64,000 nucleotides of DNA from Candidimonas humi (GTDB taxonomy: Bacteria; Pseudomonadota; Gammaproteobacteria; Burkholderiales; Burkholderiaceae_B), in assembly GCF_019166065.1 (NCBI RefSeq), contig NZ_JAHTBN010000004.1, positions 310,001-374,000 on the forward strand, in the 5' to 3' direction. The notes beneath the pieces are model-generated. The model saw only the letters and a list, made by a program, of their open reading frames with translations. It made no database searches and was not told the origin of the DNA. The stretch's first letter is position 1; each line of letters starts with the position of its first letter. Below are positions 26,401-39,797 of this stretch, in pieces. Position numbers and translations under genes: made by a program.

Positions 26401-29073
26401 CTATGAGGCCGGCGTCTGCCCCGGGGCAGGCGCGGCGCCGCCGGCGATTTCACGCAGCGAGTCCACGACCCGTATGTCGGCCGGCGAGGCATAGCCGCTC
26501 TTGTCGCGGCCGAAATGCACCACGGTCTGCGGATAGGGCATCTCGATGCCGGCCGCGTCGAAGTATTGCTTGACCAGGCGGTTGAAGCCGCGTTGCACGG
26601 CCCATTGGTTGCCCGGCGTGGTCTTGATCAGCACGCGGATGGTGAAGCCCTTCTCGTTCAGCGCAGTGACCCCGGGGATGTCGATGTCTCCCAGGATTTC
26701 GGGCGCCAGCACCGGGTCGCGCATCAGGTCGCGAAAGGCATTTTCCAGTTGCTTGATGGCCTCGTCCACGCTTTCGCGGTGCGCGATGTTGTATTCGCCG
26801 TAGTGATAGCCGTAGTCGCGCGTGTGGTTGGTGAGGCGGTCTATGGTCGAGAACGGAATCAGGTGGTAGCCGCCGTCGAGCGTGCGTATGACCACTGAAC
26901 GAATCGTGATCTTCTCCACGGTGCCGAACAGGCCGCACAGCTCGACCACGTCGTTCTGGTTCATGCCGTTTTCCAGTTGGATGAACACGCCGGTGATGAC
27001 GTCCTGCACCAGTTTCTGCGCGCCGAATCCTATGGCCAGCCCGGCTACGCCGGCGCCGGCGATCAGCGGCCCTATGTTGATGCCGATCTGCGACAGCACG
27101 ATCAGCAGCGTCATGGTGGCGATGACCACGGCGGCGGCATTGCGAAACAGCATCAACAGGGTCTTCTCGCGCTCGCTCGGACGGCGGCCGCCCGATGCGC
27201 CCAGCCGATGCTCGATGATGCTGGCGAGTATGGTCCATGCCAGCGCGGCCAGCACCAGGATGATGCCCACGTGCAGCAGCATGGCGATGGCCGCGCGTCC
27301 CGGCTCCGACTCGATCCAGGCCACCAGGTTGAATGCGTGCCAGGCGTCCAGCACCACCAGCGTCGACACCAGCAGGATCAGCAGCCTCAGGCTCTTGAGC
27401 AGCGCGGGCACGTAGGCGTTGAGCCGGTCTTCCAGCAGCGGCAGGGCGCGGCGCCAGTCGTCCGGCAGGCGGATGCGGCGCGCCAGCAGCGAGGACAGGA
27501 TGACCGAGGCCAGCAGGCCCAGCAGTATGGCCGCCAGCGATTGCACGGTGGCCCGCGCCATGAAGGCCAGCGCCTCTTGCTGGTGGATCTGGCTGACGAC
27601 GAACAAGGTGGTGAAGTACGCCAGCGCGATGTAGTGCCAGGTGCGGGCCAGTACGCGTGTCAGGGTGCCGAATACCGCGGCACTGGATTGTTCCGCCTGA
27701 TGCATCAGGCCGGCCCGGACCGCGTGGCGGTTCTTCCAGATGACGCGCATGGCGTGCACGTAGACGAACAGCATGATGATCAGGCCCAGCAGGCGGCCCA
27801 CCGCGCTCGGGAACAGGGCGTCGGCCACCGGCACCACCAGCAGCAGGCCATAGCCGGTCAGCGAGATCAATACCGCCAGCCAGCGGTTCCAGTAGCCCGC
27901 CGTGGGCGAAGACAGCGGCAGCAGGCGCAGCTTGGGATATCGCGTGGCAAAGACGCCGCGCGACAGCGCCTTGACGCTTTCCACGAGCACGAAGGCCGTG
28001 AGGAACTGCACCGCAAACAGCGATTTTCCGGGAACGGAGCCAGCCAGAGCCAGTACCGCGACATAGGCGGCAAGGGCTGCCAGCAGCGTGGCGGCCAGGT
28101 CGATCACGAGCGCCGCAAGCACGCCCAGCAGCTTGCGGCCTGGGGCGAGCGTGGTGAAGCGCCGCAAGCGGCCGTGAGCGCGCCTGGACGCGGGCGGGCT
28201 TCCGAGGCCGCCGGTTGCGGAAGAGGGGCCTGCTTGTTGCGTGGCCTGTGCGGCGGCTGCCGCAGGGGGCGTGGTGGATATGCCGGGGGCCGTCGCGATG
28301 CCGGCCTCTGCAGCGGCGGCCGGCGAGGCTTGCGCGACGGGTTTTTCGGCGCTGAGTATCCAGGCGTCCAGGCGTGCGAAGCCGCGCGCCGCCACGATGC
28401 GCAGGATCAGGTAGGCGACCAGGGTGGCGAGGATGGCCGCGGCCAGCACATCCAGGGCCGGCAACCACTTGTTCAGGCTGCTCAGCCTGGCGTGGCCGCT
28501 TAGCAGCGCGCCGGCCGCGGCGGCGGTCCCGGCGAGATTGGCGGCCAGCTCGTCCGTGAAACGTTCGATGCCCGTGGCCAGTTTTTGCGCGACGGAGTCC
28601 GTGCGCGGCCCGGCCCCGGAGCTACCTTGTTGTGCTTGCGCGGCCTGTGCGTCTTTGGGAGTGGCCGGGCCTTGCTTTGGGGCCTGGCCTGGTGCTTGTC
28701 CGGAGCTCGCGGCTCGATTTGCCGCCTGGGCCGGCGTCCCATTCGTGCCCTGGCCGGAGGCCTGGTTGGCCGCGGCCTGCTCTTGCCCGCCAGCCAGGGC
28801 GCGCAATTGTTCGATGATTTGTTCGCGGGTCCGGCTGTTTTCCAGCAGATCGGCCAGCGCTGCGTAGGATGGGGCCACGTTTTGCGCAGGGGGCGCCGCC
28901 GTGGCCTGCGCGGCAGCCGCCTGCGAGGCGGTATATCCCGCGGGACTCGCGCGCGCCGAGGGCGCCGCCCATGCCAGGGCGGCCAGCAGCGCCAGGATTA
29001 TTGCTATTGTTCTGTGCCGTAGCGGCGTGGATGGGGTGCTCGTGTCATGGTTTTGAGTCATGTCTACGATCAC
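26401..29073 (-). CDS. large MscS-family mechanosensitive channel (YbiO-like)
   Basis: About 890 residues. A signal peptide or first TM (residues ~21-43) and a low-complexity Ala/Gln/Pro-rich periplasmic part (~45-160) precede many TM segments. The MscS core lies in the last third: GINIGPLIAGAGVAGLAIGFGAQKLVQDVITGVFI, the pore helix, then GMNQNDVVELCGLFGTVEKITIRSVVIR of the beta domain. The start is GTG 29073, with AGGAGG 7 nt upstream; an in-frame ATG lies at 29061. It protects against osmotic downshock. Confidence 0.88.
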   Translation of the reverse strand: MIVDMTQNHDTSTPSTPLRHRTIAIILALLAALAWAAPSARASPAGYTASQAAAAQATAAPPAQNVAPSYAALADLLENSRTREQIIEQLRALAGGQEQAAANQASGQGTNGTPAQAANRAASSGQAPGQAPKQGPATPKDAQAAQAQQGSSGAGPRTDSVAQKLATGIERFTDELAANLAGTAAAAGALLSGHARLSSLNKWLPALDVLAAAILATLVAYLILRIVAARGFARLDAWILSAEKPVAQASPAAAAEAGIATAPGISTTPPAAAAAQATQQAGPSSATGGLGSPPASRRAHGRLRRFTTLAPGRKLLGVLAALVIDLAATLLAALAAYVAVLALAGSVPGKSLFAVQFLTAFVLVESVKALSRGVFATRYPKLRLLPLSSPTAGYWNRWLAVLISLTGYGLLLVVPVADALFPSAVGRLLGLIIMLFVYVHAMRVIWKNRHAVRAGLMHQAEQSSAAVFGTLTRVLARTWHYIALAYFTTLFVVSQIHQQEALAFMARATVQSLAAILLGLLASVILSSLLARRIRLPDDWRRALPLLEDRLNAYVPALLKSLRLLILLVSTLVVLDAWHAFNLVAWIESEPGRAAIAMLLHVGIILVLAALAWTILASIIEHRLGASGGRRPSEREKTLLMLFRNAAAVVIATMTLLIVLSQIGINIGPLIAGAGVAGLAIGFGAQKLVQDVITGVFIQLENGMNQNDVVELCGLFGTVEKITIRSVVIRTLDGGYHLIPFSTIDRLTNHTRDYGYHYGEYNIAHRESVDEAIKQLENAFRDLMRDPVLAPEILGDIDIPGVTALNEKGFTIRVLIKTTPGNQWAVQRGFNRLVKQYFDAAGIEMPYPQTVVHFGRDKSGYASPADIRVVDSLREIAGGAAPAPGQTPAS

Positions 29074-29382
29074 TAATTCACCTCCTGCTGGATGCTATGG
29101 ATAAGGGCGATGGGATGTGATTGCGCCGCCCCTGGATGGCTGGGCTGCCGAGCCAGTGCGGCAGCCGGAATCGGCAACGAGGCTGTTGCGCGGCGGCGCG
29201 TGGGCCGCGAGCCCCCGCCTTGCGGCTTCGGGGCTTTGGACTTCAGTTACAGGGTAACACCTGAGCCCCGCGCTGTCAGGCGCGGGAGGGCGTGGCGGAT
29301 GCGCGAGGCCGGCCGTGCCGGCTCGGGGCCGCAGGCGCGAGCTGCCGTGGGCTGGTGGTGGCTGCCGCGGCCCGCGCTGCGT
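29074..29382. other. 309-base spacer between the channel gene and ttcA
   Basis: GC-rich and without a supported gene. A hairpin CCCGCGC/GCGCGGG (29267-29286, loop TGTCAG) and a small GTTAC...GTAAC repeat near 29246 are visible; the former may terminate ttcA transcription (minus strand), although no T-run follows. Confidence 0.4.
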
Positions 29383-30435
29383 TCAGCGCAAGTCGGTCAT
29401 CATCACGACGCGCGGCGGCCGTGCGCTGCTGTCGGCATTTTGCGTGCTTTCGGTGTTTTGCGCTGTGCCGCCCGAAAGCACGGCGGCGCCGGTATCCGCT
29501 TCCGCGTCATCGGGCTGCCGCGCCTGCCAGTCCGGCGGCAGGTCGGGGAAGGCTTCCTGGTCGAAGGCGGTATCGCCGTTCGCATCGGCGACCCCGGAGA
29601 CCTGCAGGCCGGCAAAGTCGAACAATTGCCGGTCCATCAGGTGGGTGGGCACCACGCGCGACAGGGCGCCGAACACGTTCCAGGATCGGCCCGGGAATTT
29701 GCGGTCCCATTCCGCCACCATGCGGCTGACTTCCTTGCGCTTGAGGTTTTCCTGAGAGCCGCAAAGATTGCAGGGGATGATGGGGAACTGCTTGAGCTGC
29801 GCGTAGGCGATCAGGTCTTGTTCGGGTATGTAGGCCAGCGGCCGGATGACGACGTGCTTGCCGTCGTCGGACACGAGCTTGGGCGGCATGGCCTTCATGC
29901 GCCCGCCATAGAACAGGTTCAGGAAGAAGGTGCCCAGGATGTCGTCGCGATGATGGCCGAGCGCGATCTTGGTGGCGCCCAGTTCGGATGCGACGCGGTA
30001 CAGGATGCCGCGGCGCAGCCGCGAGCACAGCGAGCACATGGTCTTGCCTTCCGGGATGACGCGCGTCACCACCGAGTAGGTGTCCTGCGTCTCGATGTGG
30101 AAGGGCACGCCCAGCGCGGTGAGGTAGTCGGGCAGCACGTGCTCGGGAAAGCCGGGCTGCTTCTGGTCCAGATTGACGGCGATGATATCGAACCTGATGG
30201 GCGCGCGGCTCTTCAGCGTCAGCAGTATGTCGAGCAGGCTGTACGAGTCTTTGCCGCCCGACAGGCACACCATGACCTTGTCGCCGTCTTCGATCATGTT
30301 GAAATCGTTGATGGCGCGGCTGGTCTCGCGCATCAGGCGCTTGGACAGCTTGTTGGCGTCGACGCGCTGCTTGTGGGCGCGGCGCCGCAGTTCGTCGGGG
30401 CCGGGTTCGGCGGGGATGGGGCTCGATGCTTGCAT
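29383..30435 (-). CDS. ttcA: tRNA 2-thiocytidine biosynthesis protein TtcA
   Basis: A 350-residue ATPase that thiolates C32 of tRNAs with an Fe-S cluster. Visible are the PP-loop S59-G-G-K-D-S64, the cluster cysteines C134-x-x-C137 and a later C222/C225 pair (IPCNLCGSQ), and GHHRDD. The C-terminus (after ~residue 310) is a family-divergent acidic/Ala-rich tail. ATG 30435 is used; an in-frame TTG lies at 30444. folB ends 5 bp upstream on the same strand. Confidence 0.94.
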   Translation of the reverse strand: MQASSPIPAEPGPDELRRRAHKQRVDANKLSKRLMRETSRAINDFNMIEDGDKVMVCLSGGKDSYSLLDILLTLKSRAPIRFDIIAVNLDQKQPGFPEHVLPDYLTALGVPFHIETQDTYSVVTRVIPEGKTMCSLCSRLRRGILYRVASELGATKIALGHHRDDILGTFFLNLFYGGRMKAMPPKLVSDDGKHVVIRPLAYIPEQDLIAYAQLKQFPIIPCNLCGSQENLKRKEVSRMVAEWDRKFPGRSWNVFGALSRVVPTHLMDRQLFDFAGLQVSGVADANGDTAFDQEAFPDLPPDWQARQPDDAEADTGAAVLSGGTAQNTESTQNADSSARPPRVVMMTDLR

Positions 30436-30440
30436 GATGA

Positions 30441-30800
30441 TCAACGGCTGCGTTCGATTTCGATGCCTACGGCTTCGCAGTCGGAAAAGGCCAGAGGTTT
30501 GCTGATGCGGATTCTAACCCGGCGCACATCGGGGAATTCGCGCATCAGCCGTTCCGCCACCTGTTCGATCAGGGTTTCGAGCAGGTTCACGTGCCTTTGC
30601 GTGCATTCTTCGACGATGGCGTTGCGCAGCAGGCGATAGTCGAGCACGGTGCTGATGCGCTGGTCGTGCACCTGCTGTGTGACGTCGACGTCGAACTCGG
30701 CATCCACATGCAGCGGCTGGGTGGCCCGAAGTTCGTGCTCGAGGATGCCGATGCGCGAATCCAGGGCGAGCCGGTTGAAGAAAATGCGGCGGGTGGGCAT
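30441..30800 (-). CDS. folB: dihydroneopterin aldolase (folate synthesis)
   Basis: A 119-residue protein of the FolB/FolX tunnel fold: [81 protein letters not shown]. The catalytic Lys is in the RISKP stretch. Start ATG 30800 follows GGGGACCTCC. Forms a tight pair with ttcA. Whether it acts on dihydroneopterin or is an epimerase-like relative cannot be decided from sequence alone. Confidence 0.88.
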   Translation of the reverse strand: MPTRRIFFNRLALDSRIGILEHELRATQPLHVDAEFDVDVTQQVHDQRISTVLDYRLLRNAIVEECTQRHVNLLETLIEQVAERLMREFPDVRRVRIRISKPLAFSDCEAVGIEIERSR

Positions 30801-30891
30801 GGAGGTCCCCTTGTTCTGATGTACGGATTGTAGTGCTCGCCGCAAGGCTGGCTACAATTCCCCTGATTGAATCCGGAAGCGATAAGGCGCC

Positions 30892-31860
30892 ATGCAAGAG
30901 CAGAACAGGGTATACGATGCGGCCATCGTCGGGGCGGGCCCCGCGGGGGCCTCGTGCGCCGTGTGGCTGGCGCGCCTGGGGCTGGCGCCCGTATTGCTGG
31001 ACGCCGCCGGCAGCGTCGGCGGCCTTTGCCGCCGCAACCCTTTCCCGGAAGACTGGAATGCCAGCCTGCCGGGGGTGAGCGGGGACCAGGTGGCCGACAA
31101 CCTGGCGCGCAGCCTGGAACTGGCCGCGGTGCCGCTGCGGCTGTCCTGCCGCGTGCGGCGCATACAGCGGGAAGGCGGGCAGGCCAGCGGGCGGGAAAGC
31201 GCCGGTTTTACGGTGGCGTGCGACGATGGCTCGAAGCTGTCCTGCCGTCACGTGGTGCTGGCCTCGGGCGTGCGGGCGCGCGGCCTGCCGGGCGCCGTAG
31301 CGGCCCCTGCCGGCCGCATCCTGGTGGGGCCGGGCGAGCTCATCGTGGCCCAGGACTTCCGTGGCCTGCACGTGGCCGTGCTGGGCGGCGGCGACAATGC
31401 CTTCGAAAACGCGCTGTACGTGGCGGGCCGCGGGGCGGCGAGCGTGCGGGTGTATGCCCGCCATGTGCGCGCCCAGCAGCAATTCGTGCGCCGCCTGGCG
31501 CCGCAGCAAGTGGCCGTGGGCCCCTACCAGGTGGATCCGGCATTGCTATCGGTCGACGGCCGGGCATATGACATGCTGCTGGTGTTCTACGGCTGGGAGC
31601 CTTGCGTGGATTTCACCGACGGACTGGATCTGCGGCACACGCCCGTGGGCTTCATCGCCACCGACGCCGCCACCGCGCAGACCAGTTGCGATGGTGTGTA
31701 TGCCATAGGCGAGGTGGCGCAGCGCCAGCATCCTTGCGTGGTCACGGCCCTGGCCGACGGCGTGACGGCGGCCAAGGCGATACAGGCGCGCATAGAGGGC
31801 GGCGATGCCGCGCGTGGCGGCACCGGCATGCCCGCCGCGGCGGGTGGCTGGCATTATTGA
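30892..31860 (+). CDS. FAD-dependent NAD(P) oxidoreductase (TrxR-like fold)
   Basis: A 322-residue flavoprotein with the FAD loop VGAGPAGASCAVWLARLGLAPVLLD at residues 14-38, a second NAD(P) loop VAVLGGGDNAFENALYVAGRGA and a C-terminal GVYAIGEVAQRQHPCVVTALADGVTAA. No CxxC redox pair of thioredoxin reductase is present at the expected place, so it is likelier a ferredoxin/flavodoxin-type NADPH oxidoreductase or orphan reductase. Substrate unknown. Confidence 0.82.
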   Translation: MQEQNRVYDAAIVGAGPAGASCAVWLARLGLAPVLLDAAGSVGGLCRRNPFPEDWNASLPGVSGDQVADNLARSLELAAVPLRLSCRVRRIQREGGQASGRESAGFTVACDDGSKLSCRHVVLASGVRARGLPGAVAAPAGRILVGPGELIVAQDFRGLHVAVLGGGDNAFENALYVAGRGAASVRVYARHVRAQQQFVRRLAPQQVAVGPYQVDPALLSVDGRAYDMLLVFYGWEPCVDFTDGLDLRHTPVGFIATDAATAQTSCDGVYAIGEVAQRQHPCVVTALADGVTAAKAIQARIEGGDAARGGTGMPAAAGGWHY

Positions 31861-31888
31861 TCTTTGGCTACGCCTGGGTCTGGGCTGG

Positions 31889-33748
31889 TCAGGCTGCGGC
31901 TTGCGCGGCAGCCCCGCGGTCGGCGAATTCCAGTGCGCATTCCGTAGGCGCGGGCGCCCGCAGGATAAGCGGGAAGGCGCGCAATTCGTCGCCGCGGAAG
32001 GCATGCACTTGCACGGTGTCGCCCGGCCGATAGGCGCGCAGCAGCGCGTCGAGTGTGGCTGGTTCTCCGACGCGCAGGCCGCCGATTGCCACCAGCACGT
32101 CGCCGGCGGACAGCCCAGCGGCGTGGGCGGCCCCGTTCTCGTCAACCGTGGCGATTTGCGTCTGGCCGTTCTGCGCACGGCTGCGGATATCCAGCGCCGG
32201 CGTTTCCGACGCCGCTTTCCAGGACATGGCGATGCCCTGCTGCGCCAGCAACGGTTCCAGCGGCACGTCCTGGCGGCCATCCACGTAGCGTTCGATGAAG
32301 GGGGCGATATTCACGCCGGTGGCTTCGCGCACCAGCCTGGCCATGCCGTTTTCGGGCACGCCGCGGCCCGCGCCGCCGCGGTAGAAGTCGCGGCCATAGC
32401 GTTCCCATAGCAGGCGCATGACGTCGTCCAGCGTATGCGCGCCGCCGGTTTCGCGGCGGATCAGCAAATCCAGGCCCAGCGCTACCAGCGAACCCTTGGT
32501 GTAATAGCTGACCAGCGCGTTGGGCGAGTTCTCGTCCTGCTTGTAGTAGCGCGTCCAGGCGTCGTACGAGCTTTCCGCCACCGACTGCTTGTGGCGGCCG
32601 CTGCCGCGGTGCACGGTGCTGATGGTCTTGGCCAGCATGCGCAGGTAATCTTTGCGGCCTATGACTCCTGCGCGCAGCAGCATCAGGTCGTCATAGTAGG
32701 ACGTGAAGCCTTCGAACACCCACAACAGGCGCGTGTGGTTCTCGCGGTTCAGGTCGTAGGGCGCGAAGGCGGCCGGCTTGATGCGCTTGACGTTCCAGGT
32801 ATGGAAATATTCGTGGCTGAGCAGGCCGAGGAAGGTCTGGTAGCTTTCGCCGGGTTCGCTGCCTATGGTGGGCAGGTCGCGCCGCGCGGCCATGAGGGCG
32901 GTCGAGGCGCGGTGTTCCAGGCCGCCGTAGCCGTCGGCGGTGACCGTCGTCATGAATACGTAGCGGTCCGTCGAGTCGAGGAACGGGGCGCGCTTGCTGG
33001 ACGGTTCGAACAAGGCGATCTGTTCGGCGCAGATCTTCTGCGCATCGCGCGCGATGCGTGCAAGATCGAGATTCGGCGCCGCGCCGGTGAACACCAGTTC
33101 GTGTTCGGCGCCATGTGTGCGAAAGCGCGTCACTTGCGGCGTGCCGATCTCGACCGGGTAGTCTATGAGCGCGTCGTAGTCGGGTGCCCGATACATGCCG
33201 AAGCCATGGCGCCTGGCGGCCTGCGGATGGCCGTCGGCCGCGGGCAGGCTGGTATAGACCTTCCAGTCGCGGCGGTGTGTGGCGGGCTCGATGTGCAACA
33301 GGCAGGGCTGGTCGGTCTGGCCCTCGACGGCGAGGAACAGGCTGGCGCCGTTGAAGAAGGCATGCGACTGGTCGAAGTGCGCGCCGCGCACGGACAAGTC
33401 CCAGGCATAGACGGTGTATTCGATGACCAGCGGCCCGCGGCAGGGCTCGCAGCGCCAGCTATTGTTGCCGGTCTTGCGCACCGCCAGCGAGCGGCCGCGA
33501 CCACGCGTCGTCTCGCCGTTTTCGGCCCGGCCGTTCGCGGCCTGGCTTCGCGTGGCCCGGCCTCGAGTGGCCCGCAGCGTTTCGACCTGGCGCGAGAAAT
33601 CTCGAATAAGATAGCTGCCAGGGATCCAGGCGGGCAGGCTCAGCGTTTGCCCCCTGGGATCGGGATGCAGGATTTCCAGCCGTACGGCATAGCGATGCCC
33701 CGCCGGATCGTGCAGGCCGAGGCTGTAAAGTATCGATTCTTTTTTCAT
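31889..33748 (-). CDS. M61-family aminopeptidase with PDZ domain
   Basis: A 619-residue peptidase. The zinc motif H312-E-Y-F-H316 lies in [17 protein letters not shown], with a later Glu/Asp ligand in [16 protein letters not shown]-like domain (about 500-600) follows. No signal peptide is seen, so it may be cytoplasmic. Residues 58-86 hold an Arg/Gly/Thr-rich low-complexity insert with repeated TRGRA units, absent from the usual family pattern. Confidence 0.85.
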   Translation of the reverse strand: MKKESILYSLGLHDPAGHRYAVRLEILHPDPRGQTLSLPAWIPGSYLIRDFSRQVETLRATRGRATRSQAANGRAENGETTRGRGRSLAVRKTGNNSWRCEPCRGPLVIEYTVYAWDLSVRGAHFDQSHAFFNGASLFLAVEGQTDQPCLLHIEPATHRRDWKVYTSLPAADGHPQAARRHGFGMYRAPDYDALIDYPVEIGTPQVTRFRTHGAEHELVFTGAAPNLDLARIARDAQKICAEQIALFEPSSKRAPFLDSTDRYVFMTTVTADGYGGLEHRASTALMAARRDLPTIGSEPGESYQTFLGLLSHEYFHTWNVKRIKPAAFAPYDLNRENHTRLLWVFEGFTSYYDDLMLLRAGVIGRKDYLRMLAKTISTVHRGSGRHKQSVAESSYDAWTRYYKQDENSPNALVSYYTKGSLVALGLDLLIRRETGGAHTLDDVMRLLWERYGRDFYRGGAGRGVPENGMARLVREATGVNIAPFIERYVDGRQDVPLEPLLAQQGIAMSWKAASETPALDIRSRAQNGQTQIATVDENGAAHAAGLSAGDVLVAIGGLRVGEPATLDALLRAYRPGDTVQVHAFRGDELRAFPLILRAPAPTECALEFADRGAAAQAAA

Positions 33749-33783
33749 CGCAATATCTTACCCTTACCCGTGCAGGAGACGAC

Positions 33784-34560
33784 ATGAACGCACCACTGGT
33801 AAAAATCGAGACGCGCGGCCGAGTAGGCCTGCTGACCCTGGACCGCCCCAAGGTCCTGAATGCGCTGAGCAACGAGGTCATCGACGAGCTGGCCGCGGCC
33901 ATGCAGGCCTTCGATGCCGACGAGGGCATAGGCGCCATGGTGCTTACCGGCAACGAAAAGGCATTCGCCGCGGGCGCCGACATTGCCGCCATGAAAGGCT
34001 GGACTTTCCAGGACGTGTATTCGCAGGACTACCTGGGCCACAACTGGGAAGCGCTCAAGCGCATACGCAAGCCCATCATCGCCGCGGTCGCCGGCTACGC
34101 GCTGGGCGGCGGCTGCGAGCTGGCCATGCTTTGCGACTTCATCATCGCCGCAGAGAATGCGCGCTTCGGCCAGCCGGAAATCAAGCTGGGCGTAATCCCC
34201 GGCTACGGCGGCACGCAGCGCCTGCCGCGCGCGGTGGGCAAGGCCAAGGCCATGGACCTGGTGCTGACCGGCCGCATGATGGACGCGGCCGAGGCCGAGC
34301 GCAGCGGGCTGGTGTCGCGCGTGGTGCCGGTCGATCGCGTGCTCGACGAAGCCATCGAGGCGGCGACGATCATCGCGGCCATGTCGCTGCCGTCCGTGAT
34401 GATGGCCAAGGAATGCGTGAACCGCGCCTACGAGTCGGGGCTGAATGACGGCCTGCTGTTCGAGCGGCGCAATTTCCACGCGCTGTTCGCCACCGAAGAC
34501 CAGAAAGAAGGCATGTCGGCCTTCGTCGAAAAGAGAAAGCCGGACTTCAAGCATCGTTGA
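33784..34560 (+). CDS. enoyl-CoA hydratase
   Basis: A 258-residue crotonase. The oxyanion-hole segments [12 protein letters not shown] and [45 protein letters not shown] are complete and the catalytic Glu pair is visible (CELAML and GQPEIKL). It is divergent from the M61 gene, with a short 35-bp gap and an AGGAG site. Acts in beta-oxidation or in aromatic CoA pathways. Confidence 0.92.
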   Translation: MNAPLVKIETRGRVGLLTLDRPKVLNALSNEVIDELAAAMQAFDADEGIGAMVLTGNEKAFAAGADIAAMKGWTFQDVYSQDYLGHNWEALKRIRKPIIAAVAGYALGGGCELAMLCDFIIAAENARFGQPEIKLGVIPGYGGTQRLPRAVGKAKAMDLVLTGRMMDAAEAERSGLVSRVVPVDRVLDEAIEAATIIAAMSLPSVMMAKECVNRAYESGLNDGLLFERRNFHALFATEDQKEGMSAFVEKRKPDFKHR

Positions 34561-35285
34561 TTCGCGATGCCGCTGCCCGCCGCGCATGCGTCGCCGTATC
34601 GCGCGCCGCGTGTGTGGCGGCGCAATTGCGGCCCCGGTCGCGCGGCTCGTAGCTCGTAGCTCATAGCTCGCGGCTCGCGGCGGTGGCTGTGACTGCTGCG
34701 GTGGCCGTAGCCACAGCCATATCCGTAGCCGTGGCATTAACGGTGACGGATACGCCGTTGTTTATGCGCCAATCCGCCCGGCGGCCTCACGACCATTGCC
34801 GGCTGACAAGTTGCTTAGCGTTTCAAAACCACGCTATACTCTTATAGTTTGACGCGATGGATATGGGCGGTGGGTTTTAACAGACGCGGCCTGGCATCCA
34901 GAAGTGCATGGCTGCCCGTGGGAAAAGGGCGGCGGCAGATGTAACTTAGAAGTACACGGCAGTAACACAGAAAAGTAACGCAGAAGTACCCAAGCAGCGA
35001 AGTTCGGCAGTAAAAACACAGCAGCAACACAGCAAGCAGCACAGCAGCAAAATTACGTAGCGGTGCAGTATCAGCGCGAGAAGTACATTGGCGGGCTCAC
35101 CCGCAAGCGGCGGGCCGGTCGGCCGGGGCTGCGGCGGGTGTGAACGGCGAATAGCGTAGCGCCCGGCAAGGGAAAATAGGGGGCCGCCGATAGGCGGACT
35201 CGAGGGAATTGCGAGGGCGCGAGCCATAGCGGGATCAGATACGGAATCGGGGCCAGGCACATCCAGTCATAGTGAAAGCGCGGGT
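34561..35285 (+). promoter_or_regulatory. promoter and unusual long leader of the atp operon
   Basis: The 725-base interval has no gene. A good promoter TTGCTT (34811-34816), 18-bp spacer, TATACT (34835-34840) starts a ~440-nt leader before atpI. Its part 34930-35060 is T-poor and repeats AGTAAC/AGTAC and ACACAGCAGC-like units with almost no self-complementarity. The stretch 34640-34730 also holds GTAGCT/GTAGCC-type repeats. A single-stranded regulatory leader is possible. Confidence 0.5.
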
Positions 35286-35753
35286 TTGAATCCGGCTTTC
35301 GGGCTAGAAGGGGCGCAGTCGCTTCCGGTAGCCGAAGCAGAGGCCAAATCCGAGCTAACTGAAGTCGAACGCACCGCCCTGGTGATCGGGGCCGGGCGCG
35401 GGGTAGTGCGGACTTTACTGGCCCAGGCTGTCATGGGTTTGCTTGCCGTGGCGGTGTCCTGGGCGGTGGCGGGTCCGGCGGCGGGATGGTCCGCCTTGAT
35501 CGGTGCGGGGGCTTATTTTGCTCCCAACGCTTTGTTCGCCGCGCGCTTGCTTTTGGGCCTGTATGGGCCCGGCAATGCCAGCCCGCTTACGTTCTTCCTG
35601 GGCGAGGCGTTCAAGCTGGGTGCCACCCTGCTGTTGCTGGCCCTGGCGGCCCGATGGGGTCGCGGCTGGCTGGTCTGGCCGGCGCTGCTTGCGGGGCTGG
35701 TCTGCGTATTGAAGGGCTATGTGCTGCTGTTCGTGTGGCGCCGGCCGCTGTAG
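35286..35753 (+). CDS. atpI: ATP synthase subunit I (AtpI)
   Basis: 155 residues with four predicted TM segments (about 40-60, 66-86, 100-120, 126-146), rich in Ala, Leu, Gly. Position directly before atpB and the hydrophobic pattern mark it as AtpI/UncI, an assembly factor of the c-ring. The start is assigned to TTG 35286 since no ATG is available; GTG 35380 would give a shorter N-terminus. Confidence 0.85.
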   Translation: MNPAFGLEGAQSLPVAEAEAKSELTEVERTALVIGAGRGVVRTLLAQAVMGLLAVAVSWAVAGPAAGWSALIGAGAYFAPNALFAARLLLGLYGPGNASPLTFFLGEAFKLGATLLLLALAARWGRGWLVWPALLAGLVCVLKGYVLLFVWRRPL

Positions 35754-36713
<960 letters not shown>

Positions 36714-36720
36714 TGGTTTT

Positions 36721-36745
36721 CCTGCCGGCCATGGTGGCCGGCAGG
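36721..36745 (+). promoter_or_regulatory. strong hairpin between atpB and atpE
   Basis: CCTGCCGGCC (36721-36730) and GGCCGGCAGG (36736-36745) form a perfect 10-bp stem. It is followed by a small CGTCC/GGACG stem at 36756-36769 with a T7 run at 36773-36779. It may process or stabilise the atpE messenger. Confidence 0.6.
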
Positions 36746-36793
36746 AAGCGGGTTTCGTCCTCCGGGACGCAGTTTTTTTCTTTGACTTTTTGA

Positions 36794-37063
<270 letters not shown>

Positions 37064-37072
37064 TGGGTCATT

Positions 37073-37091
37073 GCCCGCAAGCGCTGCGGGC
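37073..37091 (+). promoter_or_regulatory. hairpin after atpE
   Basis: GCCCGCA/TGCGGGC with a 5-nt loop, 9 bp after the atpE stop. A second hairpin CACCAG/CTGGTG is at 37141-37159, just before atpF. Both may limit read-through or protect atpE RNA. Confidence 0.5.
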
Positions 37092-37197
37092 GAGCGCCGT
37101 TTGTTGTACTTGGCTAGGCATGAGTATGCGACGGTCTGCGCACCAGGTTCGCGCTGGTGTTTACGTTGAACAATCGTAGTATTTAAGGGAAACGACC

Positions 37198-37668
37198 GTG
37201 AATTTAAACGCGACTCTATTTTTCCAGATGCTCGTGTTTTTCGTTCTGGGCTGGTTCACGATGAAATTCATCTGGCCGCCCCTGACGAAGGCTATGGACG
37301 ATCGTCGCCAAAAGATTGCCGATGGCTTGTCCGCGGCTGAAAAGGGCAAGGCCGATCTGGCCCAGGCCCAGGCGCGCATCAGTCTGATCGAGGCATCGGC
37401 CAAGTCCGAGAACCATGCCCGCATGGTGGAAGCCGAGAAGCAGGCCGCCGTGCTGATCGAGCAAGCCCGGCGCGAAGGCGAGGCCGAAAAAGCCCGCATC
37501 ATCGCCCAGGCCAAGCAAGACGCCGCCCAGGAAGTGCAGCGTGCGCGTGACAGCCTGCGCGGCGAAGTAGCCGCATTGGCCGTCAAGGGCGCCGAGCAGA
37601 TCCTGAAGCGCGAAGTCAATCCGCAAGTCCATGCCGAGCTGCTCGACCAGCTCAAGGCACAACTCTGA
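37198..37668 (+). CDS. atpF: ATP synthase F0 subunit b
   Basis: 156 residues: an N-terminal TM ([23 protein letters not shown]) and a long charged coiled-coil forming the peripheral stalk. The start is GTG 37198 with AAGGGAAACG upstream. Order atpE-F-H-A is canonical. Confidence 0.96.
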   Translation: MNLNATLFFQMLVFFVLGWFTMKFIWPPLTKAMDDRRQKIADGLSAAEKGKADLAQAQARISLIEASAKSENHARMVEAEKQAAVLIEQARREGEAEKARIIAQAKQDAAQEVQRARDSLRGEVAALAVKGAEQILKREVNPQVHAELLDQLKAQL

Positions 37669-37680
37669 TCAGGGCGCGCC

Positions 37681-38220
37681 ATGGCTGAACTATCGACTAT
37701 CGCCAGGCCCTACGCCGACGCCCTGTTCGAAGCTGCCCGCGACGAGCATGAAGGCTTGGCGTCCTGGTCGGACTTGCTGGCCGAACTCGCCCAGGTGGCG
37801 AGCCTGGACAGCGTGCGCGAGGCCATGACGGATCCCCGCCTGGATGGCCCGCAGCGCGTAGAGCTGTTCGAAGCGCTCATCAAGACGCCCCTGTCCGCGT
37901 ATGCCCGCAATTTCATCGCGCTGCTCGTGGCCAACGGCCGCCTGCTGCTGCTGCCGCAGATTGCCGAGCACTTCGAGGCGCTGAAGAACCAGCACGACGG
38001 CACCGCGGTGGCGCAGATTACCAGCGCATTTGCGCTGGACGACGCGCAGACACGCGAAATCGTGGCCGGCCTCGAGAAGAAATTCGGCCTTAAACTCAAA
38101 CCTGTCGTGACCGTGGACGCATCCCTGATCGGCGGTGTGCGCGTCGTCGTCGGCGACCAGGTGCTCGATACCTCCGTGCAGGCCCAGTTGGCCCGCATGC
38201 GCGATACGCTGGCCGCTTGA
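37681..38220 (+). CDS. atpH: ATP synthase F1 subunit delta
   Basis: 179 residues linking the b stalk to alpha. Recognised by [18 protein letters not shown] at the start and the C-terminal [34 protein letters not shown], characteristic of OSCP/delta. It follows atpF by 12 bp. Confidence 0.96.
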   Translation: MAELSTIARPYADALFEAARDEHEGLASWSDLLAELAQVASLDSVREAMTDPRLDGPQRVELFEALIKTPLSAYARNFIALLVANGRLLLLPQIAEHFEALKNQHDGTAVAQITSAFALDDAQTREIVAGLEKKFGLKLKPVVTVDASLIGGVRVVVGDQVLDTSVQAQLARMRDTLAA

Positions 38221-38255
38221 AGCGCGCCGCATAACAGGATTCCAGGAGTCTGAAC

Positions 38256-39797
<1,542 letters not shown>

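Noticed and set aside
26977-28503. 508-codon plus-strand frame within the MscS-type channel gene
   Set aside because: Shadow of the channel coding strand; Gln/Arg/Gly-rich and without start signals.
34930-35060. CRISPR array or coding repeat in the T-poor atp leader
   Set aside because: Repeat units are short, irregular and unspaced; no cas genes; no open frame with start signals.
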